The position numbers and the translations under genes were made by a program. A stretch of 13,500 nucleotides of DNA from Bacteroidales bacterium. Lineage in GTDB: Bacteria; Bacteroidota; Bacteroidia; Bacteroidales; F082. Location: assembly GCA_017616675.1 (NCBI GenBank), contig JAFZXR010000044.1, positions 1 through 13,500 on the forward strand. Direction: 5' to 3'. The notes under the pieces were generated by a model. It was given only the letters and a program-made list of their open reading frames with translations, was not told where the DNA came from and did not search any database. Shown here one piece after another: positions 6,129-12,982 of this stretch; positions within the stretch are counted from its first letter, which is position 1; every line of letters begins with the position of its first letter.

Positions 6129-7193
6129 CTAATCTTTTGCAAAAATATCAAAATATTCCTTACCCTCCGGACTTTTCAATAAATTTTCATCAGAATTAAA
6201 AATGTAGACGTAAACGAGCTCTTTTTCAGCCTTCGTCTCACGGATATATTGTTTCTTTAATTTTGGCTTAACGCCAGATAATGCTAGCACTTCCGACATT
6301 TTACGCTTCAGCGTCTTCTCTGGTGAGTCGCCGAACGCCACATGCCACCAATAACGCCTCACAACCTCACCTTTATTATTAATGACATGCAAATGCACCG
6401 CAGGATGCAGAATCTTGTGTTGAGACGCACGGCCGTGCGTCTCTCCATGTAATTCCATGTGCAACGCCCGACCGACTATAATTCCACGCTCATTCACAAC
6501 TGGCAGAAACTCCATAATATTTTCTTCCGGAACGAAACAATCAATAGCACCGCTGTCATTCCGAGCATCGGAGATGCGAGGAAGCTCCTCTTCCTGTCGG
6601 ACGTGGCACGCCGCGTCCCTACCTGAATCTACAACACAGCGATTGTCATTCCGAGCGGAGCGAGGAACCCCCTTGTCATCGGACGTAACATTCTGTTTAG
6701 CTGCCACTTCCGACAACTCTTGTTTCTCATACCAAACTCCCTGAACCTCAATGGTTTCCGTTCCTTTAGGGACTTTTATCTCGAACTTATCGCCGACCTT
6801 CTTCCCCACCAAGGCCTTCGCCACTGGCGAGATAAACGACAGCAGTCCTTTCGAGAAGTCGGCCTCGTCGACGCCGACAATCCTCACGGTCCTGCCGTTA
6901 TATTTCACGTATGCTCCGAAACTCACGGTTTCTTTGTTGGCTTTGGTCAGGTCCACCTCCACGGCGGTATTAATACGATCAATGAGCAACTTCATCTTTG
7001 CATCGATGAAATTGCTCATTATGTAGTTTCCGTTTGCCGCAACACGTTCATTCTCAAGGACTTCGCGTTCATTTTTCAACGCTTCCAATCCCTCGCTTGT
7101 CACGTAGTTGGGCATGCCTTTCGGCAGGTAAGCCCTCGGCGGCACCATTGGAATCTCTTCCTGGTCACCTTCTTTGATAAAGCCTCTGCTCAT
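6129..7193 (-). CDS. Gre-like factor fused through repeat-derived linker to a degenerate Nudix domain
   Basis: One 354-residue reading frame with two unrelated parts. Residues 1-157 are a GreA/GreB-like protein: N-terminal VPPRAYLPKGMPNYVT, a coiled-coil region about 31-85, and an FKBP-like C-terminal domain about 88-157 (VRIVGVDEADF, SPVAKALVGKKVGD). The coil tip (NGNYIMSNFIDAK) lacks the acidic pair of cleavage-active GreA, so it may bind polymerase without stimulating RNA cleavage. Residues about 170-222 come largely from dispersed repeats (GVPRSARND at 175-183, ELPRISDARND near 204-213). Residues 227-354 are a Nudix-like domain beginning at an internal Met (ATG 6515), with HPAVHLHVINNKGE and KELVYVY, but its Nudix box is decayed. 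It starts on the stop of a 45-residue ORF (TGATG overlap) and is followed by SulP. Confidence 0.82.
   Translation of the reverse strand: MSRGFIKEGDQEEIPMVPPRAYLPKGMPNYVTSEGLEALKNEREVLENERVAANGNYIMSNFIDAKMKLLIDRINTAVEVDLTKANKETVSFGAYVKYNGRTVRIVGVDEADFSKGLLSFISPVAKALVGKKVGDKFEIKVPKGTETIEVQGVWYEKQELSEVAAKQNVTSDDKGVPRSARNDNRCVVDSGRDAACHVRQEEELPRISDARNDSGAIDCFVPEENIMEFLPVVNERGIIVGRALHMELHGETHGRASQHKILHPAVHLHVINNKGEVVRRYWWHVAFGDSPEKTLKRKMSEVLALSGVKPKLKKQYIRETKAEKELVYVYIFNSDENLLKSPEGKEYFDIFAKD
6422..6443. repeat. Perfect 22-bp palindrome inside the Nudix-like domain
   Basis: GAGACGCACGG followed directly by its reverse complement CCGTGCGTCTC. It encodes GETHGRAS at residues about 251-258, between MELH and HKILHPAVH, where Nudix proteins of this type normally have a shorter loop. 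It looks like an inserted repeat unit. Confidence 0.85.
6554..6590 (+). repeat. Dispersed TGTCATTCCGA repeat, copy C (within CDS)
   Basis: Begins TGTCATTCCGAGCATCGG and ends GCGAGGAAGCTCCTC. It is read through on the minus strand as ELPRISDARND. It has the same ends as copies A, B and E. Confidence 0.75.
6599..6618. repeat. Imperfect GC-rich palindrome between copies C and E
   Basis: GGACGTGGC and GCCGCGTCC pair over nine positions (one G-T) around a 2-nt centre. It resembles in style the palindrome at 6422-6443 and sits between two TGTCATTCC repeats, as the GC-rich stem at 4226-4279 does. Confidence 0.6.
6644..6672 (+). repeat. Dispersed TGTCATTCCGA repeat, copy E (within CDS)
   Basis: Starts TGTCATTCCGAGCGGAGCGA and ends GGAACCCCC, nearly identical to copy B in the intergenic block. 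On the minus strand it is translated as GVPRSARNDN. Confidence 0.8.
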
Positions 7194-7330
7194 CAGTTAG
7201 GCATCTCGTATGTCGCCGCGTAATGCATTATCGCATCCAAGGTCTTACGGCTCGGCCGCATCTCTGCGCACATCTCGCACACGACCTTTCTTACCTCGTC
7301 TTCAAATAATTGAGTAGAATTTAATACCAT
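7193..7330 (-). CDS. Small 45-residue protein, translationally coupled to the Gre-like gene
   Basis: ATG at 7330 opens a 45-residue frame starting MVLNSTQLFEDEVRKVVCEM and ending ATYEMPN. Its TGA shares a base with the ATG of the Gre-like gene (TGATG at 7195-7191), a common sign of translational coupling. The sequence is amphipathic and helical, with two Cys in CEMC and no membrane segment. Codon positions look coding-like, and it fills the only space between the sigma factor and the Gre-like gene. I do not recognise a family. A regulatory partner of the downstream gene is possible but not shown. Confidence 0.6.
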   Translation of the reverse strand: MVLNSTQLFEDEVRKVVCEMCAEMRPSRKTLDAIMHYAATYEMPN

Positions 7331-7423
7331 AGGCACTCGATTTCGTTATTTTCTGAAATCTTAACGCCCGTATTCCACCTTTTATTTTATGACGATGAAA
7401 ATATTTTTAAAAAACTTTTACAA

Positions 7424-8011
7424 CTAAGCCACTGTCAGCTGTAAGTTCTTCTCCTTCGCCATTTTCCGAAGGTTTATCAAGGCGTAGCGCATACGTCCCA
7501 ATGCCGTGTTGATGCTCACATTCGTGGCCTCGGCAATCTCCTTGAACGACATGTCGGCATACATCCTCATGTTGAGAACCTCACGCTGCTCTTCCGGCAG
7601 ATATTCAATCATCTTACGGAGATCGTCGTGAATCTGATCGGTGATGATCTGCTCCTCAATCGAAGGATCAGTAAACTTCGCATTGTCAAGCATATCATAG
7701 TCTTCCTTAGTCGGGTCGACCATCGGCAGACGTTTTGCCTTACGGAAATGATCAATAATAAGATTGTGCGCGATACGCATCGCGAACTGTATGAACTTAC
7801 CTTCTTCTTTGTAAGCTCCGGCCTTAATAGTACGGATAATCTTCAGAAAAGTATCCTGAAAAATATCATCGGCGAGCTGCTTATCCTTGACAAGCATCGC
7901 AATGTACGAAAAAACTTTGTTCTGGTAACGATCAACCAATACTTCGAAACTTGCCACATCACCATTCTGATAGCGTAGCACCAGTTCCTTATCGTTTAAT
8001 ATCTCAGACAT
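7424..8011 (-). CDS. RNA polymerase sigma-70 factor, ECF subfamily
   Basis: A 195-residue two-domain sigma factor. Region 2 is at about 22-95 (FEVLVDRYQNKVFSYIAMLV, then DDIFQDTFLKI and the -10-recognising AHNLIIDHFRK). Region 4 is at about 130-185 (LPEEQREVLNMRMYADMSFKEIA, ending in a helix-turn-helix and the GRMRYALINLRK recognition part); these stretches are given as positions 137-182. It has region 2 and region 4 only, the ECF form. No anti-sigma or SusCD-like genes are adjacent, so it is probably not a classical glycan-linked ECF sigma; a stress or housekeeping regulon is possible. It has a leader of about 100 nt with a purine-rich stretch (AAAAGGGGGACTT) before the ATG. The next gene on the strand starts 93 nt after its stop. 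Confidence 0.92.
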   Translation of the reverse strand: MSEILNDKELVLRYQNGDVASFEVLVDRYQNKVFSYIAMLVKDKQLADDIFQDTFLKIIRTIKAGAYKEEGKFIQFAMRIAHNLIIDHFRKAKRLPMVDPTKEDYDMLDNAKFTDPSIEEQIITDQIHDDLRKMIEYLPEEQREVLNMRMYADMSFKEIAEATNVSINTALGRMRYALINLRKMAKEKNLQLTVA

Positions 8012-8116
8012 AAGTCCCCCTTTTGTTAAGGTTAAACATTCAAAAAGGGTAAAAATTCTCTATAGCGTCTCTCCTATTTTTATTGGTTGAACAATAGTTT
8101 ATGTCTAAATTTTTTG

Positions 8117-8148
8117 CAAATATACAACATTTTTTAATACGCAGCGAA
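8117..8148 (-). promoter_or_regulatory. Promoter of the ECF sigma factor gene
   Basis: TATATTTG (8124 to 8117, minus strand) is a full -7 match. TTCG (8148 to 8145), 20 nt upstream, is a three-of-four -33 match. The transcript would start near 8110 and carry a leader of about 100 nt. It diverges from uvrA, for which only a weak box, TATTTTCG at 8158-8165, is visible. Confidence 0.5.
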
Positions 8149-8195
8149 AAAAATTTGTATTTTCGTGCAATTTTTTTGAGGTATCTTAGTTGCAG

Positions 8196-10994
8196 ATGGA
8201 CAAATTAGAGTACATTGAAATCCACGGTGCGAGAGTTAATAACTTGAAAAACATCGACTTACGCATTCCAAAGAACAAACTCATCGTGATAACGGGTTTG
8301 TCGGGCTCGGGCAAGTCGTCTCTCGCCTTCGACACGATATATGCCGAGGGTCAACGCCGTTATGTCGAGAGTCTGAGCGCCTACGCCCGCCAGTTTATGG
8401 GCCGCCTCAGCAAACCCGACGTGGATCTCATCACCGGACTCTCACCCGCCATCGCCATACAACAACGCACCATGACGAGCAACCCGCGCTCGACAGTGGG
8501 CACCACGACAGAAATCTACGAATACCTCAAATTATTATACGCCCGCATAGGCCGCACCTTCTCGCCCGTCTCAGGAAAAGAAGTAAAACGCAACCAGGTG
8601 AGCGACGTGGTCGACTTCATACTCGAGCAGAAAGGCCGCGCAGTATATATCCTCGCCCCAGTCATCATACCCGAAGGAAGAACGCTGCAAGAACATCTCA
8701 ACATCCTTCTCCAGCAAGGCTTCAACCGCTTGATAATCAAAGATAAACAAGTCAGAATTGAAGATTATCTCAAAGAAAAAGGCAAAGACAAGCCGAAAGA
8801 TATCCGTATCATGGTCGACCGTCTGAAAGTTGGCGAAAACTCAGCCGAACTCATCGGCCAGCTGTCGGATTCGGTACAGACCGCCTTCTATGAAGGAAAA
8901 GACATTTGCATCATTCTTGTTGATAATGAAGGAGATAGAAAAGAATTTCCGTTCTCGTCACGATTCGAGGCCGACGGCATCACCTTCGAGCCGCCAACCA
9001 CACATCTCTTCGCGTTCAACAACCCTTACGGCGCCTGCAAGACCTGCGAGGGATTCGGCACCGTCATTGGCATCGACGAGGATCTGGTGGTTCCCGACAA
9101 GTCGCTGTCAATCTACGACAACGCCATTGCCTGCTGGCGAGGCGAAAAAATGAGCTGGTACCGCGATGAACTCGTGAGTAAGGCTCACTACTTCAATTTC
9201 CCAGTCCATAAGCCTTATTACGAGCTATCGGAAGAACAGAAAGAGACGCTCTGGAAAGGCAACCAGTACTTCATGGGCATCGACGATTTCTTCAAAGACG
9301 TTGAAAATCAATCATATAAGATTCAATATCGTGTGATGCTGGCACGCTACCGCGGCAAGACGACTTGTCCCGACTGCCACGGCAAACGTCTGCGCAAAGA
9401 GGCTAACTACGTGAAAATCAACGGGAAGAGCATCACCGACCTTGCCACCATGCCAATCAGCGAGCTACAGAAGTTCTTCAACACCATAAAGCTCTCACAA
9501 TCAGAGAGTTCCATCGCTGAGCGACTGCTCGTCGAGATCCGCAACCGCATCGGCTTCCTGATGGAGGTCGGACTCGGCTACCTCACCCTAAACCGTGCCT
9601 CCAACACGCTCTCTGGCGGTGAAGCACAACGTATCAACCTCGCCACCTCACTCGGCAGCAGCCTCGTGGGCTCGACCTACATCCTCGACGAGCCGAGCAT
9701 TGGACTGCATTCGCGTGATACTCAACAACTTATAAAAGTCCTAAAACGTCTCCGTGACATTGGAAATACCGTAATAGTCGTAGAACATGACGAGGAAATA
9801 ATACGTTCAGCAGACCAGATCATCGATATCGGGCCTTACGCGGGACGGTTTGGTGGAAAACTCGTCTTCCAAGGCGACATCAAAGCTATGGAAAAGAGCA
9901 GCGACTCCCTGACGGCACAGTATATCACGGGCAAACTGGAGATTCCGGTGCCGCGATATCGCCGTAAGTGGAACAACGCCATCGAATTCAACGGCTGCCT
10001 CGAGCATAACCTCAAGAATATCAACGTGAAAGTGCCGTTGAACGTGCTCACCGTCGTGACAGGTGTCAGCGGATCGGGCAAGTCGTCACTCGTCAACAAC
10101 ATCATCTACACGGCGCTGAAGAAGCATTTCGGTGGCACCGCCGACAAGACCGGCTCCTTCGGCTCGATGCGCGGCAGCATCCAGGCCATACAGTCGGTGG
10201 AGATGATCAACCAGAACCCTATCGGCAAGTCAACTCGTTCAAACCCAGTGACTTACGTCAAGGCATTCGACGAGATAAGAGCCCTCTTCGCCGAGCAGAA
10301 ACTGGCCAAGATGCGCGGAAACAAAGCGGGATATTTCTCGTTTAACGTGCCTGGCGGTCGATGCGACAACTGCGAAGGCGAAGGGATACTAAAGGTCGAG
10401 ATGCAGTTTATGGCCGACGTCTACCTCGAATGCGAGGTCTGCCACGGAAAACGCTACAAAGAAGAGGCTCTCGAGGTGAAATTCCTCGACAAAAACATCT
10501 ACGACATACTCGAAATGAGCATCGACGAGGCCATAGAGTTCTTCAGTCAGCCTAACGAATTCAAGAGTATTACCGATCGTATCATACTGAGACTCAAGCC
10601 GTTACAGGATGTCGGACTCGGATATCTCAAGATGGGACAGCCTTCATCCACCCTTTCAGGCGGCGAGGCTCAGCGTATCAAGCTGGCATCGTTCTTAGTC
10701 AACGGCACCAACGAGAAACCGACCCTGTTTATCTTCGACGAGCCCACCACTGGCTTGCATTTTCACGATGTCAACAAGCTTCTGAAAGCATTCGAAGCCC
10801 TGATAAACAACGGTCACACCCTCATAGTCATCGAACACGATCCCGACGTCATCAAGACGGCCGACTGGGTCATCGACCTTGGTCCGGAAGGCGGCGACAA
10901 AGGCGGTTACCTAGTGTTTGCTGGCACTCCCGAAGATTTAACTAAATGTAAGGAAAGCTATACAGCAGAGGTTATAGCTAAGAAATTAGGCTAA
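8196..10994 (+). CDS. uvrA: Excinuclease ABC subunit A
   Basis: Damage-recognition ATPase of nucleotide excision repair, acting as a dimer with UvrB. The ATG at 8196 (932 residues) is preferred over the in-frame TTG at 8190 because the protein then begins MDKLEYIEIHGARVNNLKNI. There are two ABC modules. The first has Walker A GLSGSGKSS 34-42, signature LSGGEAQR 472-479 and Walker B with D498/E499. The second has GVSGSGKSS 623-631, LSGGEAQR from 820 and D848/E849. The C-terminal zinc module is complete (C723, C726, C746, C749). The N-terminal module keeps only C281 and C284 (GACKTC); the upstream Cys pair is absent, with FSSRFEADGITFEPP in that place. As far as I recall this is usual for Bacteroidetes UvrA. 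The gene stands alone and its end overlaps the convergent neighbour by 4 nt. Confidence 0.97.
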   Translation: MDKLEYIEIHGARVNNLKNIDLRIPKNKLIVITGLSGSGKSSLAFDTIYAEGQRRYVESLSAYARQFMGRLSKPDVDLITGLSPAIAIQQRTMTSNPRSTVGTTTEIYEYLKLLYARIGRTFSPVSGKEVKRNQVSDVVDFILEQKGRAVYILAPVIIPEGRTLQEHLNILLQQGFNRLIIKDKQVRIEDYLKEKGKDKPKDIRIMVDRLKVGENSAELIGQLSDSVQTAFYEGKDICIILVDNEGDRKEFPFSSRFEADGITFEPPTTHLFAFNNPYGACKTCEGFGTVIGIDEDLVVPDKSLSIYDNAIACWRGEKMSWYRDELVSKAHYFNFPVHKPYYELSEEQKETLWKGNQYFMGIDDFFKDVENQSYKIQYRVMLARYRGKTTCPDCHGKRLRKEANYVKINGKSITDLATMPISELQKFFNTIKLSQSESSIAERLLVEIRNRIGFLMEVGLGYLTLNRASNTLSGGEAQRINLATSLGSSLVGSTYILDEPSIGLHSRDTQQLIKVLKRLRDIGNTVIVVEHDEEIIRSADQIIDIGPYAGRFGGKLVFQGDIKAMEKSSDSLTAQYITGKLEIPVPRYRRKWNNAIEFNGCLEHNLKNINVKVPLNVLTVVTGVSGSGKSSLVNNIIYTALKKHFGGTADKTGSFGSMRGSIQAIQSVEMINQNPIGKSTRSNPVTYVKAFDEIRALFAEQKLAKMRGNKAGYFSFNVPGGRCDNCEGEGILKVEMQFMADVYLECEVCHGKRYKEEALEVKFLDKNIYDILEMSIDEAIEFFSQPNEFKSITDRIILRLKPLQDVGLGYLKMGQPSSTLSGGEAQRIKLASFLVNGTNEKPTLFIFDEPTTGLHFHDVNKLLKAFEALINNGHTLIVIEHDPDVIKTADWVIDLGPEGGDKGGYLVFAGTPEDLTKCKESYTAEVIAKKLG

Positions 10995-11257
10995 GCCCAA
11001 GCATCATATCCGCCGTCAGGGTGACGGTAATCCAACAGCCATTCGTATGCATCCTGGCTTCCCTCGCCGTCGGCATAGGCTTCTTCCATGATATCGGCAA
11101 CAACGGCAAGCGAAATCTCGGTTTCGGTCTCCAAAATAATCCCTATCTCATACAAGGCGTCAAAATCGTTTTCCTCGTACGCTTTTTTATATAATTCGTC
11201 AGGAATTTCAACCTCAAAATCCCGCTCTTCATACTCGTCGTGAAACGTTTTTTTCAT
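10991..11257 (-). CDS. Small acidic protein, function unknown
   Basis: An 88-residue protein starting MKKTFHDEYEERDFEVEIPD at ATG 11257. A longer frame from 11293 would add MLLQVLLQHSKI but would overlap the preceding gene and derive from its tandem repeat, so the shorter start is preferred. It is very acidic, probably helical (LYKKAYEENDFDALYEIGI), and ends in GSQDAYEWLLDYRHPDGGYD plus AWA. That C-terminus resembles ends of some proteins found near Sel1-like repeat genes, but I cannot name a family. It starts 7 nt after the DUF1963 gene and is probably co-transcribed. Its stop overlaps the uvrA stop by 4 nt, so there is no room for a terminator between the two. Confidence 0.65.
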   Translation of the reverse strand: MKKTFHDEYEERDFEVEIPDELYKKAYEENDFDALYEIGIILETETEISLAVVADIMEEAYADGEGSQDAYEWLLDYRHPDGGYDAWA

Positions 11258-11264
11258 AATTTTA

Positions 11265-11882
11265 CTATGTTGAAGTAACACTTGAAGTAACACGACTGAA
11301 TTCTCTGTCCTTCAAATCTTTAGGATTGATAAAAATATGCAGCATTCCCCAGTCCATGAAGTTCAAAGTACAGCCGTCATAATCGTCCGAATCGACCTGC
11401 AGAAGTTCAACCCAGCCCTTGTACGGCTCATCCCAATCGTCCCACTCTCTGTTGTATGGCTCGCCAAGTAATTTATTCCCATCGCAAAGAGCATCGGCCT
11501 TCGAAAACACCATTTTTTGTTCCTTCAAAGCCACTTCCTTGCAGTCGTCATCGACAAAAACAACTTGTTCAAACTCTTGATTATCAATATCTTCCACATA
11601 TAACACCTTCACATCTTCGTTATCCCAATACGGACCGTCAGGACAATAGGCGTCGAAATTGCCGAAATAATAGTCGATAGCTGCGAAAAAATACAGCATT
11701 CCCTTGTGCGGAAGCTTGTTTTCCTCATCGAACTCAGCTATGTCTTCACAGCGTATCTGACAGATGAAGGTTAAATCGTCGGGAACGTCAAATCCTACAG
11801 GCATATCCGGGTTTCCCCACCACTTGCTTTGCATAAACAAATCATCCTGCGATTTCTCCAGACAAATTTTTATGGAATTCAT
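11265..11882 (-). CDS. DUF1963 (YwqG-like) protein
   Basis: A 205-residue cytoplasmic protein from ATG 11882 (MNSIKICLEKSQDDLFMQSK). The upstream ATG at 11927 is rejected because it precedes the -7 box. DUF1963 features are SKWWGNPDMPVGFDVPDDL near 19-37, the strand LTFICQIRCEDIAEFD, then LPHKGMLYFFAA, and a C-terminal MLHIFINPKDLKDREF. The protein is strongly acidic. The family is widespread, structurally known from YwqG, and without an established biochemical role. The last residues (VTSSVTST) come from a perfect 12-bp tandem duplication. It pairs with the small acidic gene downstream. Confidence 0.8.
   Translation of the reverse strand: MNSIKICLEKSQDDLFMQSKWWGNPDMPVGFDVPDDLTFICQIRCEDIAEFDEENKLPHKGMLYFFAAIDYYFGNFDAYCPDGPYWDNEDVKVLYVEDIDNQEFEQVVFVDDDCKEVALKEQKMVFSKADALCDGNKLLGEPYNREWDDWDEPYKGWVELLQVDSDDYDGCTLNFMDWGMLHIFINPKDLKDREFSRVTSSVTST
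11270..11293. repeat. Perfect tandem duplication of a 12-mer
   Basis: TTGAAGTAACAC occurs twice in a row (11270-11281 and 11282-11293). On the minus strand it encodes the VTSSVTS end of the DUF1963 protein, four codons per unit, so copy number can change without shifting frame. Confidence 0.9.
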
Positions 11883-11892
11883 ACAATAATTT

Positions 11893-11924
11893 TTTGCAAA
11901 TTTAATTAATAAATTATAATTTTG
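11893..11924 (+). promoter_or_regulatory. Promoter of the DUF3078 gene
   Basis: TTTG (11893-11896), 20-nt spacer, TAATTTTG (11917-11924): both boxes match the Bacteroidetes consensus. Transcription would begin near 11931, which rules out the TTG at 11922 as start. Confidence 0.7.
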
Positions 11925-11928
11925 CATA
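11897..11928 (-). promoter_or_regulatory. Promoter of the DUF1963 gene, overlapping the divergent one
   Basis: On the minus strand TAAATTTG (11904 to 11897) is a full -7 match, with TATG (11928 to 11925) 20 nt upstream as a partial -33 box. It occupies nearly the same bases as the rightward promoter. Confidence 0.5.
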
Positions 11929-11981
11929 CGAAAAACGAGTGTATTTTACTTTTTTACGAAACACCAGTATTTAAAGGCGAT

Positions 11982-12971
11982 TTGAAGCATATTAGCGTCA
12001 TACTGACATGCATTTTCGGCGTAATTTTCACCATTTTATGCCCTAATATCGGTATGTCGCAAGACACCGTCGCTCCAAAAGAACGCGTCATCTGGCATAA
12101 ACTCGAGGGTTCAGTCGGCATGACGGTCAACCAGCTAGGCATCACTTATTGGGCGGCCGGCGGTGAAAGTAATATGAGCGGAAAAGTCACCGGAAACTTC
12201 CGTTATACCTACAACCGCAAGATGTTTAACTACGTCACGACTGGCTTGTTTATGTACGGCGCACAAGGCTATACCAGGACCAACCGCTGGGAGAAGACCG
12301 AAGACCGTCTGGAGCTGTCGACAACGATGACGCACAACAACAACCGTAACCTCACTTTCACGGCCATGTCGATGCTCAAAACGCAGTTCACCAACGGTTA
12401 CGCTTACCCAAACGACTCGGTCCCGATCTCAAAGTTCTTTGCGCCTGCATATCTCACAGTATCAATAGGTTATACGTATAATATCCACGATATCGTAACC
12501 ATATTTTTCAGTCCTTCAGCTGGTAAGTTTACATTTGTAAACGACCAGACATTGGCCGATAAAGGCTCGTTCGGTGTCGAGGCCGGCTACTGGAATATCG
12601 TCGAAGGCGACAGCACCTGGATCCCCGGCAAACGTTTCCTCGGCGAGCTCGGATTCAACCTGCTTATCAAGTACCGGCAGACATTCAACGACAATATCGC
12701 GGTGTTTTCCACCCTAAACCTTTACAACAACTATATGGACGTAAATCGTGCCAACCGTTGGAACATCGATGTCGACTGGGAAACAGGCGTAAAATTCACC
12801 ATAAGTAAAAGTATATCAACGGTTATCAACGTTCATCTCATCTACGACGACAACGTCCGATTTAACGTCGATGGACGAGAAAAACCAATTCTTCAATTTA
12901 AAGAGTCGATTGGTATCAATTTTTTATATAAATTTGCAGTTGATAACAAAAATAAGAAAATTAACAACTAA
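11982..12971 (+). CDS. DUF3078 outer-membrane beta-barrel protein
   Basis: The frame is open from 11922, but the in-frame TTG at 11982 is the best start. It gives a signal peptide, (M)KHISVILTCIFGVIFTILC, with export cleavage probable near IGMSQD, and 329 residues in total. The mature part shows alternating beta strands with many aromatics: WHKLEGSVGMTVNQLGITYW near the start, then NRKMFNYVTTGLFMYGAQGY, RTNRWEKTEDRLELST and the closing FKESIGINFLYKF. These strands fit a Bacteroidetes DUF3078 barrel in the outer membrane; its role is not known. AAAGGCGA just before the TTG may help initiation. It begins a rightward pair with the phosphohexomutase gene 11 nt downstream. Confidence 0.8.
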   Translation: MKHISVILTCIFGVIFTILCPNIGMSQDTVAPKERVIWHKLEGSVGMTVNQLGITYWAAGGESNMSGKVTGNFRYTYNRKMFNYVTTGLFMYGAQGYTRTNRWEKTEDRLELSTTMTHNNNRNLTFTAMSMLKTQFTNGYAYPNDSVPISKFFAPAYLTVSIGYTYNIHDIVTIFFSPSAGKFTFVNDQTLADKGSFGVEAGYWNIVEGDSTWIPGKRFLGELGFNLLIKYRQTFNDNIAVFSTLNLYNNYMDVNRANRWNIDVDWETGVKFTISKSISTVINVHLIYDDNVRFNVDGREKPILQFKESIGINFLYKFAVDNKNKKINN

Positions 12972-12982
12972 AAAACTATATT

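Noticed and set aside
5840..6199. 119-codon plus-strand ORF opposite the SulP start
   Set aside because: It is antisense to well-supported coding sequence and low in recognisable features.
7339..7360. GATTTC/GAAATC inverted repeat before the 45-residue ORF
   Set aside because: A 6-bp A/T-rich stem with a 10-nt loop is expected by chance, and no T-run or operator context is present.
8158..8165. TATTTTCG as uvrA promoter
   Set aside because: It has one mismatch at a key position and no TTTG at the proper distance, so it is not listed as a feature.
11922..11981. N-terminal extension of the DUF3078 protein from TTG 11922
   Set aside because: The codon lies within the -7 promoter box, and the extension would place non-signal residues before a good signal peptide.
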